This document shows, in pieces, positions 21,382-32,461 of a stretch of DNA of 64,000 nt (positions within the stretch are counted from its first letter, which is position 1; every line of letters begins with the position of its first letter). The translations under genes and the position numbers were made by a program. Location of the stretch: contig CM061226.1 in NCBI GenBank assembly GCA_030844895.1, forward strand, positions 116,422,574 to 116,486,573, in the 5' to 3' direction. The stretch comes from Ambrosia x helenae. Its lineage: Eukaryota; Streptophyta; Magnoliopsida; Asterales; Asteraceae. Under the pieces are notes generated by a model, which searched no databases, was not told the DNA's origin, and saw nothing but the letters and a program-made list of their open reading frames with translations.

Positions 21382-24300
21382 ATGAACAGTGGGGTTAAGG
21401 TTTCCATCCCAAACAACCTAAGAAAGACGATCCAACACATCAAAGAGATCACAGGCAGCCACACTGAAGATGAGATTTATGCAATGCTTAAAGATTGTTC
21501 TATGGATCCAAATGAGACTACCCAGAAGCTCTTATTGCAAGGTTATATTTTTAATATCAAAGATTGTTCATAGATCCATATTGCTTGTGGGTTTTGAATC
21601 TTTTGTGTTATTAGTTATGTATTTCATTGTTTTTGCTTACTTTGTAGCTTTTGTCATTAGGGTTTTGCAGTTTTGTTGTTATTTAGCTCAGTTTGTGTTT
21701 ATTTGTTGTGTAGTTTGGATTATAGAATGTTTATTGGATTGAATATTATTAAATGAATTAAAAGTCTTTTACTTTGTTATATTATGTAGATCCGTTTCAT
21801 GAAGTGAAGAAGAGGAAGCGGGACCGTAAGAAAGAGGTAAGGAGAATAACCGAACGAATAGCGATTTAGTTATGGTATGGTAAAGTGGTATGCTTTACAC
21901 GCCCGTGTAAGCGTTTTGTTCAGGTTATTAACTGATTGTCTTTTTAGCAGAATGTTGTTAAAGAATCTACGGAGGCTCGATGGAAAGGTGGGATGCAGGG
22001 TCGGGGAAACAGGGGTGGTAGGGGGAGCTACTCGTCTCGCCATAATTCTCATGGTAAGTTAAAAGCTGGATGCTTTAACTTGCTTTGTGTGGCTAATTAA
22101 TAACTGTTGTTAGTCTTTGTTGAATCTTAAATAAAAGGGTGTTTGGATGTGTGTTTGAAATGTGATTATTGCGACTTCGTGAGTTAGATTTAGATAATCA
22201 GTTGAAGATTTGATTAGTTAGGAATAGGTAGATTACTTTGCTTTTATACTCGGTAGGCAGTTATTTTACAGCAACTTTTTACTTGCTTCTCGAATATCTG
22301 ATTAAATAGCCCTAAAAACTAGAAAACTAGTATACGTATCTTGGTTTTAAAAGGTGCACCTTAGGCACTTGAGGTCCTGAAGAAAACACACAAGGGGCAA
22401 AAGGTGTGCCGCATGCAGTTCTCACTCATATTTAGTTAATATAGGTCAAATTGTCAAGGTTAGGGTTCATAGGTAAAAACAACCTAAGGGATGAAGAAGT
22501 TATGAAAGTTTTACGTGATAAAAAGGTTTATATCTAAAACAGATGAGAGATATGCAGCTTCTGGTTATAAGAAGCGTGTTTAGTTGCACGTAGACGCGTG
22601 CATCACTTACATGATGCGTGCGCCTTGTGCCTCAGCTTTTGGGACCCAAACATCTCGGAGCGCCTCAAACTTTTTAACCCAAGGCTAGTATTTCTATAAA
22701 CTACATAAAAATTATTGTGTCTTGAGGTTCCAATAATAACTTTTGTAGCACATCCAGAAACTCGCCAACTTCCCTTGAAATGCTATTAGAATTCAGAGGG
22801 TCACAAGTACGGTTCAAAGTTTCCTTGATGCCAACAAATTTTTTTTTTTTTTTGAATGGGCCCTTGGTTTAAGACAGTTATTACATGAGTATACAGTTGA
22901 TGGAACATTCTTGTTTGAATCAGGGATTAATTTCATAAAAACTTTAAATGCTAATGATTTGTTTTTTTGAAAATGTAGATGCAGGCAGTAGCAGGAATGC
23001 TCTAGCTGGAAAGGAGAATGAGATCAATCACGGTGCAGTTGATGGTGTAATTCTGCCTGCACCTCAGGATAAGAAGAATAAAGACACAACTGTGGTTCCA
23101 AGGTTTTGCATTCACTTGATTCCCTTTTTATTTAATGTAACCTTTTAATATATATACAAAATACAGAGCTTAAATCCTCACAAATTACATTTACTATGCG
23201 ATTCTTTTCAGCTCTTCCGTAGTTGCTGAGAAAAGTAGTACCGTACCGACAAGTGATATCAATGAATCTGAAGTCAAAATCTTGACTGCTGCTTTGGGAG
23301 ATTTGTCTGCTTCGGATCCTGTTCCTATCCCATCACAGGATTCCCAACTTCCTGTTGGTACAATTAAGCTTGAAGTTGGAAGTCAACAAACTCCTCTCAA
23401 AAAAGTCAACGAGACCTCTGTCGAGATTGAAATCAAAACTGCCTGTGAGAACCTTTTCCTACCCAAAACAGAAACACATTATGTTCATGTGTTGCGATGA
23501 CTTCATATTGTAAAAATTGATTGTAATTATTTTTTTTTTGTAAATGGCTACTCTGACAGCTGGACCGGATGTCGGGAGCTCCGTCATGCAAGGAAAGGTG
23601 CTTCAAGGAGACGGGCATAACTTGGTTTCCCCTTCTATTGGTAGACCACCTTCAAACTACGATAACAGGCCACAACAAGTGATTGGGCCTCACAAGGGTA
23701 TTAAATCACGTGACTCGAATCTATACAAAGTAGTACTAAAAATGAACTTAATGTGAAACGTGGCTGATCTTTTTAACGTTTTTTGTGTTATTTACAGCTG
23801 GTCCGGGTAAGGAATGGAAACCAAAACCGACAAATCCTGTTCCCGCTCAAGAACTTGAGACGGAGGTGCCAGCCGTTACCATTTCCGTTCCAGTTAAAGC
23901 TCCTCTTTCATCAAAGACAGAATCCAGTATTCCTAATTCAAAGGAATCACACATTCCAGATGGTCAACAGGTTATTATCCCGAATCACCTTCATGTTCCT
24001 GAAGCTGAGAAACTCGGGTTCTGCTTTGGAAGCTTTGATGCTTCTTTTGGGCTTAACTCAAACACCTTAAGTGGGCCTGGGCCTATGGTTGAGGAGAATC
24101 CTCCTATTTCCGAGGCTTCTGACGAGACCACCGAACATATAGAGGAACAAGCTAACGGGTCAGAATTTTTCACGATTTTTTGTTTTCTTACTTAAGTATG
24201 TTGCATTCTATTGACCAATTGTTTTACTGTATTCAGCGATCAAGATGTGTTGGCAACTGCTGATGATGGGGATAACTCTGACCGTCCACCATCCTCTTCT

Positions 24301-27252
24301 GATGTACCTGAAAATTTGTCACCTGAAGGTGAAGTGTCATCTAACGTGGGCCCTGATCACACCGAACCCAAGCAAGAGACTTCACTCCCAGTGCCAGGTC
24401 ATCAGTATCCAGTGGTTCATCCTTCTTCGAACATAAGTTTTGGCTTCATCCCACCGATAATTGGCAACCATGTGGCACCTTTTGAAAGCAACGAGTCTCA
24501 GCCTCGTGATGCTTCCCGTGTCCCAACCTTTGTTGTAAGTATTTGATGAGAATAACACGCGGTAGTTCGAAATGTTTTCTTTATGTTGAAATGGGCCGGG
24601 TTAACCGCAGACATTTTTTGTTTGACATTTCATATTTTTACCAAATAATTAGTGGTTTAATTAACACAATAATGAATTAGTTTTCTGAACAAAATGATTC
24701 AAGAGGTTATGTATCAAAAACACACTTTTAGCATCTTTCGACACAACGCCGTTTTCTTTTAAGCTATACTTTACCCGTTGAAGATTTAACATAACTCGAA
24801 TTGACCCAAGGGCGAAGGTTACTTGGGGCCAGGGGTGGCCCTGGCCCCCCCTGTTTTTTGGCGCAGTAGTGGAAATTTACGATTTTTGTAGGTAAATCGC
24901 GTCCGGGTTGAGCCCGGCCCCCGCCGATTTTCCACTAACGATCGAAAAAATTTGAGTTCGGCCCCCGCCGATTTCAAAACCAAGCTTCGCCACTGAATTG
25001 ACCCATTCTCAAGTACATGTGTCAAAATAGCCATTTCCACATGATATGGGTCACCATCAGAAATATTCCGGCTTTTGACTTTTTTAGCATTCTTATTGAA
25101 CTAGTGCAACTGTGCAAGTTTATGTGAATCATTCTATATATTCTTAATACATACAGGTTCCACAACCATTTGACCCGGTAGGCTATTATCCTCAATTTTA
25201 TCGTCCTGGTGGTGATAGTGACGGGCGCATATCACCTTTCCACACACCCAAGTACAATGGAAATGTCCCAGTTTTATCTCAACAGACTTCTCAATCCTCT
25301 CAAGAGGTTCGCACTTTTGGCTTATACATTTTTTGTAGAATACTTGGATTTTCTATTTTTTAAACACTTTTGGTTTAATAATATTGATTTAATGTACATG
25401 GACAACAGGTTGGGAACACTTTAATGTTGTCTGGTGCCGGTCCCACATCATTAGCCTCACAAGCAGGCGGGGTAATGCTGAGCTCCATAGCTGTGACTCA
25501 GCAACCACTGCCTGTGTTCAGGCAGCCAGCTGGGTTACATTTACCACATTACCCTCCAAATTTTATCCCATACGGCCCGTATTTTCCCCCATTTTACATC
25601 CCTCCACCCATTCATCAGTTTTTGAGTAACGGAGCGTTTCCCCAACAACCTCCAGCTGGCAGTATGCATCCAGCTCCACCAGTGTCGGCTCCCAAATATC
25701 CCCTTCAGCAATACAAGCCGGGAACTAATACCACGAACCCTGGAGCGTATGGACCGTATGGCTCGAACCCAGCTGGGTATAATATGAACTCAGCTGTGAC
25801 AGCTGGTAATTCAACTTCTAATGAAGACCTTGGTGGGTCCCAGTTCAAGGAAAATAATGTGTACGCAACAGGGCAGCAGGTTAGTTTCATGTACTTTAGA
25901 TGATCATTGTTACGTTAGGTTGGCTCTGGTTTTTTAGGGTTTGCTTGCCTATCGCCTTTGGTCTCTCTCTTGTAGAATAGGTGGTGGGTTTGGTTTAGGT
26001 CTGAATAAACCGATCCATATATATGATCCAACTTTTCAAGAAACTTGATCAATCGACCCACTAGTTTCATCTTTGTTTTTCTAGTTTTATCGTTATTTTT
26101 CAACCATTGATTTAATACATTGTAATTAATATCATTTATCGACTATGTTCATTTGAAGACATATCTTCATTCTTTTGTAACATGGTGATGGGTTTATGAT
26201 CGTAAATTGTTAACGTCTAAGTAGATGTCAACCCTTTTATAATTTGAATACCAGTTTCCAAAAAATATTACTCCCTTCGTGCAGATGTTATCGTCCACAC
26301 TACTATTTTAGTTTGTTCTGTGATTATTGTCCGCTTTTAAATAGATAGTTATATTCTACAAGCTTTTCCATTTTACCCTTGATTAGTTTCCGTTATTGCA
26401 ACTTTTGCAAGTCAACAGTGTCTTAAAAGGGTAATATTATTGGATTATTTTACATTTACTTAAAATATGTGTGTTTTGGTTCTTGGACTTTAGTTTCGAG
26501 ATAGAGTGAGTACTCAAGTGATTATGTGATCGAAATATTTTAAGACCACGTTTTACGTATTGATGAAGTGATCTAGAATTTAAATAGTTGTGAGCCAGAT
26601 CATGAGCCATTTTATTGGGTCATGGATAAGTTGATCGTTGAACAATTCAACCCATTTGATAGGTCTAAATGTCTAATAGTTGACAATCAAACACGATGCC
26701 AAATGTGTGACGATCCATATAATCTTGAAATTTCACTAAATTATTGTGTTTGTATGTACATTGATGCATATATGTGTATTTTGTATATTTGGTCAAGAAT
26801 TTTTATAATCGTCATGTTCGTTTTAATTCAAAGCTTCAGTATCATATGAAAAACGTTAACTAAATACGGGGATTATTTACATTTGAAGTAAAACAACTGT
26901 TATTGTTAGAAAATCTTGAATCATGTCTTCATCATGTAACAAGTAATCTTATTTTTGTTTGTAGAGTGAAGGTTCAGGCGTATGGATAGCCACACCGGGT
27001 AGAGACATACCTGGTTTGCAGGCAAGTTCTTTTTATAATCTTCCACAAGGCGGTCAAGTTGCATATACACCACCACAGGCTGCACACGCCACTTTTGCTA
27101 GTATTTATCAACCAGTCACCACCACACCCATTCACCCGCTTCTCCAACAACCGCAAACCATGGCTGGCGGTGTTGACATGGTGGGACCCGCATCTACAGT
27201 CTATCAGCAGCCGCCTCAGCCACCACAAATCAACTGGCCTAACAACTACTGA
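21382..27252 (+). CDS. GIP1: GBF-interacting protein 1-like (GIP1 family)
   Basis: Eleven exons with GT-AG borders and consistent phase: 21382-21541, 21790-21836, 21951-22053, 22979-23102, 23212-23444, 23560-23697, 23798-24158, 24237-24534, 25157-25306, 25409-25879 and 26965-27252. They give 790 residues. The N-terminal GIP1_N/DUF1296 domain (about 6-64) includes SIPNNLRKTIQHIKEITGSH and a basic KKRKRDRKKE stretch. An RGG-like patch (GMQGRGNRGGRG) follows. The rest is low-complexity Ser/Pro/Gln/Asn-rich, with a Pro/Tyr-rich part near 560-650 and a C-terminal QPPQPPQINW. From family knowledge GIP1 binds bZIP G-box factors and stimulates their DNA binding in the nucleus. Intron 3 holds a MITE (22340-22683), and intron 8 another (24807-24995). 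Confidence 0.93.
22340..22683. mobile_element. GCGCC-family MITE in GIP1 intron 3
   Basis: Ends CTTGGTTTTAAAAGGTGC and the complement of CTTGGGTTAAAAAGTTTG. The interior has GGTGTGCC and GTGCGCCTTGTGCC motifs, like 159-545. No clean 8-bp duplication remains, so it is probably an older copy. Confidence 0.6.
24807..24995. mobile_element. hAT-like MITE in GIP1 intron 8
   Basis: Left end CAAGGGCGAAGG, right end the complement of CAGTGGCGAAGCTTGG, with the exact 8-bp flank AATTGACC (24799-24806 and 24996-25003). CAGTGGCG-type ends are common in plant hAT elements. Only 189 bp, non-coding, with repeated GGCCCCCGCCGATTT words. Confidence 0.85.
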
Positions 27253-27798
27253 AAAAACAGTCCTATCGCTTAGTTTTTAAAACCGACGAAAACTAGACAC
27301 ACATTATTCGGTCGTGGATTTGTTTTTTTTCTGGGGGGTTCCAGCAATAGATTTGGAAAAATGGTAGAAAAGTCGTGATAAAGATACAAAAGGTTGGCGG
27401 AGTTGAGTGTAAAGCAATTTATAGGAGCCCGTTTTTAAGGTAGTTGAGCCCGTTTCTCCCCTCGAGAGTTGTGTAAGCGTCGTTGCGTATTCGTATTAGA
27501 ACCACCATGAGAGTTGACTGTCTTGATTCTTGTCTCTTTTTAACATTTTGTTTTGCTTTGAAAATTGAGGTTTTATAGGTGGTATAATTGGGCTTTTAGA
27601 GGGTTTTTCTTATTTTGGTGTTACCTGTAAAGTGATTTTGGATAGCAACAATGTACTTGGAACTGTTGTAATTGGTATTTGGTATAAGCAAAAGCAGCAT
27701 TCATAATTGTTTCACTAGAAAAAAAATTATTTGGGCTTTAAAAAAAATTGTATATTTATTTTTGTCAAACTTTAATTTGGGTACACTTAAAGTTGTGT
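27253..27798 (+). other. 3' untranslated and downstream region of GIP1-like gene
   Basis: Follows the TGA at 27250-27252. No protein or element recognised. It ends at the U6-SINE fusion. Confidence 0.45.
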
Positions 27799-27888
27799 AA
27801 TCCGATAAACTTGAAACGATACAGAGAAGATTAGCATGGCCCTTGCGCAAGGATGGCACGCACAAATCGAGAAATGGTCCAAATTTTT
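27799..27888 (+). pseudogene. U6: U6 snRNA pseudogene, 5'-truncated
   Basis: About 90 nt match plant U6 from about position 13 to the 3' end. Landmarks are ATCCGATAAA, the invariant ACAGAGAAGATTAGCATGG, CCTTGCGCAAGGATG, CACGCACAAATCGAGAAATG and the 3' GGTCCAAATTTTT. The first dozen bases, including the 5' stem-loop, are absent. Some interior bases differ (AAACTTGAAACG, GGATGGCACG). No upstream sequence element or TATA box typical of plant U6 genes is seen, so it is not expected to be transcribed on its own. It is immediately followed by a SINE. Confidence 0.85.
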
Positions 27889-27894
27889 GCTAAT

Positions 27895-28118
27895 GATGTC
27901 CAGCCCAGCTGGTCGGAGGTGGGAGGGTTTACTCTTTAGGGAGGTTCCTGCCCGGGCTTGGTCTCAGGTTCGAGTCCCCCCACTCGCACCAAGGGGTGAG
28001 AAATTCAACACTCGCGTTTGGCCTGGATTCGAAATGGGGTTGAGGGGTTGTGCGTCGTTTGGATTCTCCGCTGAAACACACCTTCAAAAAATAAATAAAT
28101 AAATAAATAAAAAAAAAT
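27895..28118 (+). mobile_element. tRNA-derived SINE with A-rich tail, joined to U6
   Basis: The A-box AGCCCAGCTGG (27902-27912) and B-box GGTTCGAGTCC (27967-27977) are close to consensus. A unique body and an A-rich tail of AAAT units (28086-28118) follow. The head starts within a few bases of the U6 T-run. No target duplication is found between the U6/SINE junction and the tail, so the SINE does not look like a separate insertion. Confidence 0.8.
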
Positions 28119-28444
28119 CTGAACACTACCTGTGTGACTCGTTTATTTAACCGAGTCAAACGATAGCTTGACGGGTAATAAATGTGTCAAAACTCAAAAG
28201 GGTTGATACGTTGTAAATGGGTTAAACGTGTCATACATGGTTGTCGGATTGTGATAAATGGGTTGACTGATAGACATGTTAGTTAGAGGTCTATGAGCAG
28301 GTTAATGTAGTAACTCAAACTCCATTAGTAGTCGGTGTGAATATTACATGTTTATTAAAATACAGAGAAGAAGCTGAAAGGAAGGAGTATAAGTAAACTC
28401 AATTGCTTGATTTCATTCCATAGCATATGTACCAAATATATAAT

Positions 28445-28875
28445 CATGTTTGGATAAACTTATTTGAGGCAAAAAGGACTTTTTGTTAAAAGGACTTATT
28501 AACTTATGACTTTTTAAAAAGGAGTTTTTAAAAAAGTGTTTGGATTAGCTTATGTGGTGGGGAAAAACAATAAGTTGATAAGTTAGTTTGTAAAAAAGTG
28601 TTTGGTTTAACTTATTTAGGTAAAATGACCAAAAAGGGCATAAGGAGGGAAGGTGTAAGGATATAATAAGGGCATGTAGGTAAATAACCATCAATAAGTT
28701 ATAAGGAGGTTTAAAAAGTCACTCCTCCCTTACTTTTCCAAAACAACTTATCATAGGCTTATAAAAAGTTAAAACAAAAAGTCCTTTTCCTTTTGCCAAA
28801 CACTTTTTATAACTTATTAACTTTTTGAAAAAGTTATAAGTTATAAGGAGGTGGAAATAAGGAGAGCCAAACATG
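28445..28875. mobile_element. inverted-repeat MITE-like element
   Basis: Begins CATGTTTGG and ends CCAAACATG. The two halves are partly complementary through TTATAAGTTAATAAGT-type words, so the element could fold into a long hairpin. The target duplication is unclear and the superfamily is undecided. The flanks 28119-28444 and 28876-29141 show nothing recognisable. Confidence 0.55.
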
Positions 28876-29141
28876 CTCTCAGGTTACAATAGACACGCTT
28901 AAACTAAATCAAATAGTATGCTAAATCATTGACTGGCCAAATAATATGGGGCCGTATTCGTTTTTATGGTTTTCGATCGATGTACAACATGTATGAATAT
29001 CCTCTCTGTCAGTCTCTGGCATATATCATTCAGTAGCTATACCAGCTAAATGCAAAATGCCTGTTACAACACGCGAAGAATCTAACTAGTTACTTGCATG
29101 AATAAAAAGGCTTTTATTTGTTTTGTTCTTTTATTTAAATC

Positions 29142-29370
29142 TAGGAATGAGCAAATGGTATCGGGTACCGGTATCGAATCGGTGCCCACTTTTTCCGTTT
29201 TTCAGTATCGATACTATCGGTACCGGTTCAATACGGTACTGGTAAATACTGATTTTTACATGTGAATACCGATACCGTACCTATTGTTTTTGGTACCGGT
29301 ATCCATTTTTAAAGACTTCTAGTGCCAGTATTTTCGGTTTGATACGATAGGTACCGATACCATGCTCAGT
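29142..29370. mobile_element. degraded relative of the 9323 MITE
   Basis: Starts TAGGAATGAGC and ends ATGCTCAGTG. Its interior repeats GGTATCG/GGTACCG words like 9323-9664 but is more diverged. No target duplication recognised. Confidence 0.6.
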
Positions 29371-29561
29371 GTTAGTTAGATCAGTTCCCCACTTGTTTAT
29401 ATTATTTTTGTTATTATTTTTAATATGAAACACGTAAGAGGAAGATTCCTTTCGCAATGACTTGACTCATTTTTAAAAGCTTTAATTTTATCTAGTTATT
29501 CATATCAACTTAAGTTGGCTTTTATTAAGGGTTTCTCTATTTTGGGAAATCTAATTCGACA

Positions 29562-29855
29562 CCAATACACATCGTATTCAATACAATGTGTATTGGCCCT
29601 AAAAAGGTGCGCACCGACATTCTATGATGTCAGTTTTGAACATATGATTTATATGTAACGTATTGACTAATAAGAGGCATATCAGTTTTGTTTTTTGATT
29701 AAGATTATTTTGGTGTGGTAATCACCAAACCATACCCCACACACATTCCAACCCACGTATCAAGGCCAATATGTGGCCTTGATATGCCACGTATTGATCA
29801 ATACGAGACATATCAAAATACAATATGGGTCATATTGTTCAATACGTGGCATATC
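29562..29855. repeat. palindrome cluster, left
   Basis: Three imperfect palindromes of about 32-35 bp: 29562-29596 (arms CCAATACACAT/ATGTGTATTGG), 29781-29814 (centre CGTATTGATCAATACG) and 29824-29855. They share the core GTATTG-n-CAATAC with palindromes at 31412-31620. Confidence 0.7.
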
Positions 29856-30044
29856 AATGGTCTTTTTAATTTTTTTGTTTTTACAATATTGTTGTTTCTA
29901 AATAATTAAAAAAAAAAAATACTAAAACAACTTTTAGAAATCCATAAAAATAACAAAAATTAAGTTTTATTCATTTCAATACTATTTGTTTTTTTTGGTG
30001 AGTTTGAAAAAGTTATAAGGTTGATTTAGACAAAAGTATTTTTT

Positions 30045-30262
30045 TAATAAATTGATATTTCAGTACTCGAAAATAGTTTTTTTTTAATAAATCGATTGAT
30101 TGTTGTATTTCAGTGTATCCGAAAAGAGTTTTTTTAGTAAATCGATTGATCGTTGTATTTCAGTGCATTTGAAAATAGTTTTCTTTTGATAAATCAATTG
30201 ATCGTTGTATTTCGCTGTATTCGAATACAATATTATTTAGTAAATCGATTGATCGTTGTAAA
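30045..30262. repeat. 51-bp tandem repeat, about 4 copies
   Basis: The words ATCGATTGATTG or ATCGATTGATCG recur at 30091, 30141, 30193 (as ATCAATTGATCG) and 30244, with spacing 50-52 bp. Each is followed by TTGTATTTC. A separate imperfect tandem follows at 30258-30420, based on AAATAAACAACACAAACATA. Confidence 0.75.
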
Positions 30263-30489
30263 TAAACAACACAAACATAAATAACTGAAACTGACTGTAA
30301 CTGAATAACTGGTCAAGCACTATTAACCATTGTAAATAAACAACACACACATAAATAACTAATCAAGCACTATTAACAACAGTAAATAAACATCACAAAC
30401 ATAAATAACTAAAACTGAATATACATATCAAATAAGCAGTTCATACAAAAGAAGTCATAATACAACTGAATAAAAAATACAAAACATAC

Positions 30490-31400
30490 ACAATACAAAG
30501 CTACTGACCATTTGGGTCATCTGGATAATGTCGTGGCTCTGGTGGTGGTTTGGGCTCTAAACTTGATGCGCGTCTCATCTCTGCCTCAGACTCAGCTATC
30601 CACCTCACCTCACCAAGTCAAGACAATGTCCTGACCGCGACGAAGATCTTGGATATGACGCTCCATACGACGCCTCGGGAAATGTGTTGTGGGTACTGAG
30701 GCGGGCCTCATGGCTCTAGGTCATCCGGGTCACTGGCGGCAGCTCTTCCTCGATCGGACCCTGCACCACCACCACCTCATCGTCAATCGGCCAAGGATAA
30801 GCCGGGATGATCTTCGGTAACTCAATCGGCTAAAAAAGATGTCCCTAGGCAATACGAAATCCGCGACCCAATAGAGGGAACAGGCGCGTAACGCACATGC
30901 CGATGATCGTCCTCCGATCCAACAAAGACGACTGGATCGGAGGAGACAACCGGGCGTCCTGATCGGGGAAAAGTCCCAAGTGACAAGAGAGGAGCATGAT
31001 ATACAATGTGTCATACAATGCGCGAGCACACACGACCTCCGATATAATAGATAATATAAGTAAAAGAGGTCCTTAGACATGCACCACTCGCGGGAGCTCT
31101 GGCGTGGCTGGATCGACATAGCGATCAACCTGTACATATATCCGTGGAAAGGTTCATGGATAGCGGTGACCCTCCCTTATCCCTCTTAAACCGGTGACCA
31201 GGAGCGATCACCAAACCTCAAAAGCATCGCATTAGACGCTGTGTGTATACGGTCAAGGTATAACGTGCTAGCCGTCTCAGGCTTCGTATAAAAACCAATC
31301 CGCCACGCGAACTGGCGCAGGGACATGTGGTTGTCCACGTGGCAAGACGGAAGGTGATCTCACTGAAAGGATCATCGAGTTCATCATTCTTCTCCTCCGA
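30490..31400 (-). pseudogene. Athila-like retrotransposon ORF1 remnant (tentative)
   Basis: Minus-strand pieces in more than one frame recall the plant Athila-type ORF1 region. The clearest is VSKDLFYLYYLLYRRSCV near 31030-31090, with acidic VVVVQGP-like residues near 30765. Frameshifts and stops break it. Identification rests on memory of motif style and is weak. It lies between two clusters of palindromes. Confidence 0.35.
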
Positions 31401-31411
31401 TCATCATACTA

Positions 31412-31620
31412 ATATGCCTCGTATTGACCAATATGAGGAATACTAGATCAATCATTGTCAGTCTGATACTGACTGAAAAAGGTTCACGTGAACCCTATAT
31501 GTCTCGTATCGACCAATACGAGGCATATAGGGTTATGTTTTTTGTCCTTTTGTTGTCTATACTGACTCACGTGAAAAACAATAACGCAATACGCCTTGTA
31601 TTGACCAATACGGGGCGTAT
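31412..31620. repeat. palindrome cluster, right
   Basis: Three imperfect palindromes: 31412-31442, 31491-31534 (about 22-bp arms, outer AACCCTATATG/CATATAGGGTT) and 31589-31620. All have the core CGTAT-GACC-AATACG or a close variant. The stretch 31640-32081 holds nothing recognised. Confidence 0.7.
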
Positions 31621-32081
31621 ATATGATGTCAATATAATTTTTGAGGGTGTGTAAATATTAGCACTCTTTATTTAATAGATTTAAGTGTGATTATTTTATT
31701 TAATTAGTCACTTCAACATTTTCATAGACTATGTCTTAATAATGTTGATTTGGAAGTGTAAAATTGAATCATTTGACCTTTTTCTTCTTTAAATTTGGGT
31801 CAAACGGAGACATCTTCTTTGTACTAGATCTTTTGTCATACAATCGTTTACTATAACAATGGTTCTTTTTCCTCATTTGTGTAGATCATATACATTACAA
31901 AGATTCACACTTGATTGATAGAAGAGGTTTGGAGATTTGTTTACTGATATACATGTTACATTCCTACCATAATCCATTAATATTCACGTTATCAAGTTTT
32001 TGGTATGGAATGCCCCAAGTTTGATTCCACAAATGTTTTGGTTTGTTTTCGAGTATAAAATCAATAAAGTTTTTAGCTTTA

Positions 32082-32461
32082 TGTTGTAAAAACACTATGA
32101 AATTGAACAAGAATTAACAATCAAATGATTCGGGTTATTATTATTGATGAAACGAAAGAGAAAATACAAAGAATTGAAAAGATAATGAATACAAACGATT
32201 AATTCTACTGATTGAATTGACCTCCTATTTATAACCCTAACCCCCAAACTGTTTGTTAAAGTCTGTTAAGACTTTCAGGTTTGGCACAAATAGTCCTCCA
32301 TCTTTCAGGACTTTATTATAACAGAACAAACTATCCTATAGAAGAAAAAATGAACTTTCGACAATAGACAGAACACACCCCTGAACTTTCTGCATGTCTT
32401 TCCACCAGAAGTTTACTTCAACACTTTGACTTTTATCTTTATTTCGACTCATATCCTAACA
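32082..32461 (-). repeat. copia 3' LTR (element at 32082-45631)
   Basis: TG...CA ended, 380 bp, pairs with 45252-45631. The adjoining interior 32462-33140 has short minus-strand open frames with no recognised domain. Confidence 0.85.

Noticed and set aside
26269..26345. Stowaway-like MITE in GIP1 intron 10
   Set aside because: A single ACTCCCTTCGTGCAGATG-like end is present but no opposite terminus or second TA flank was found.
27799..27888. Functional U6 snRNA gene
   Set aside because: The 5' stem-loop is missing, no upstream promoter element or TATA box is seen, and a SINE follows directly.
30045..30262. CRISPR-like array
   Set aside because: The 51-bp periodicity is a simple tandem repeat without spacers; CRISPR does not occur in plant nuclear DNA.
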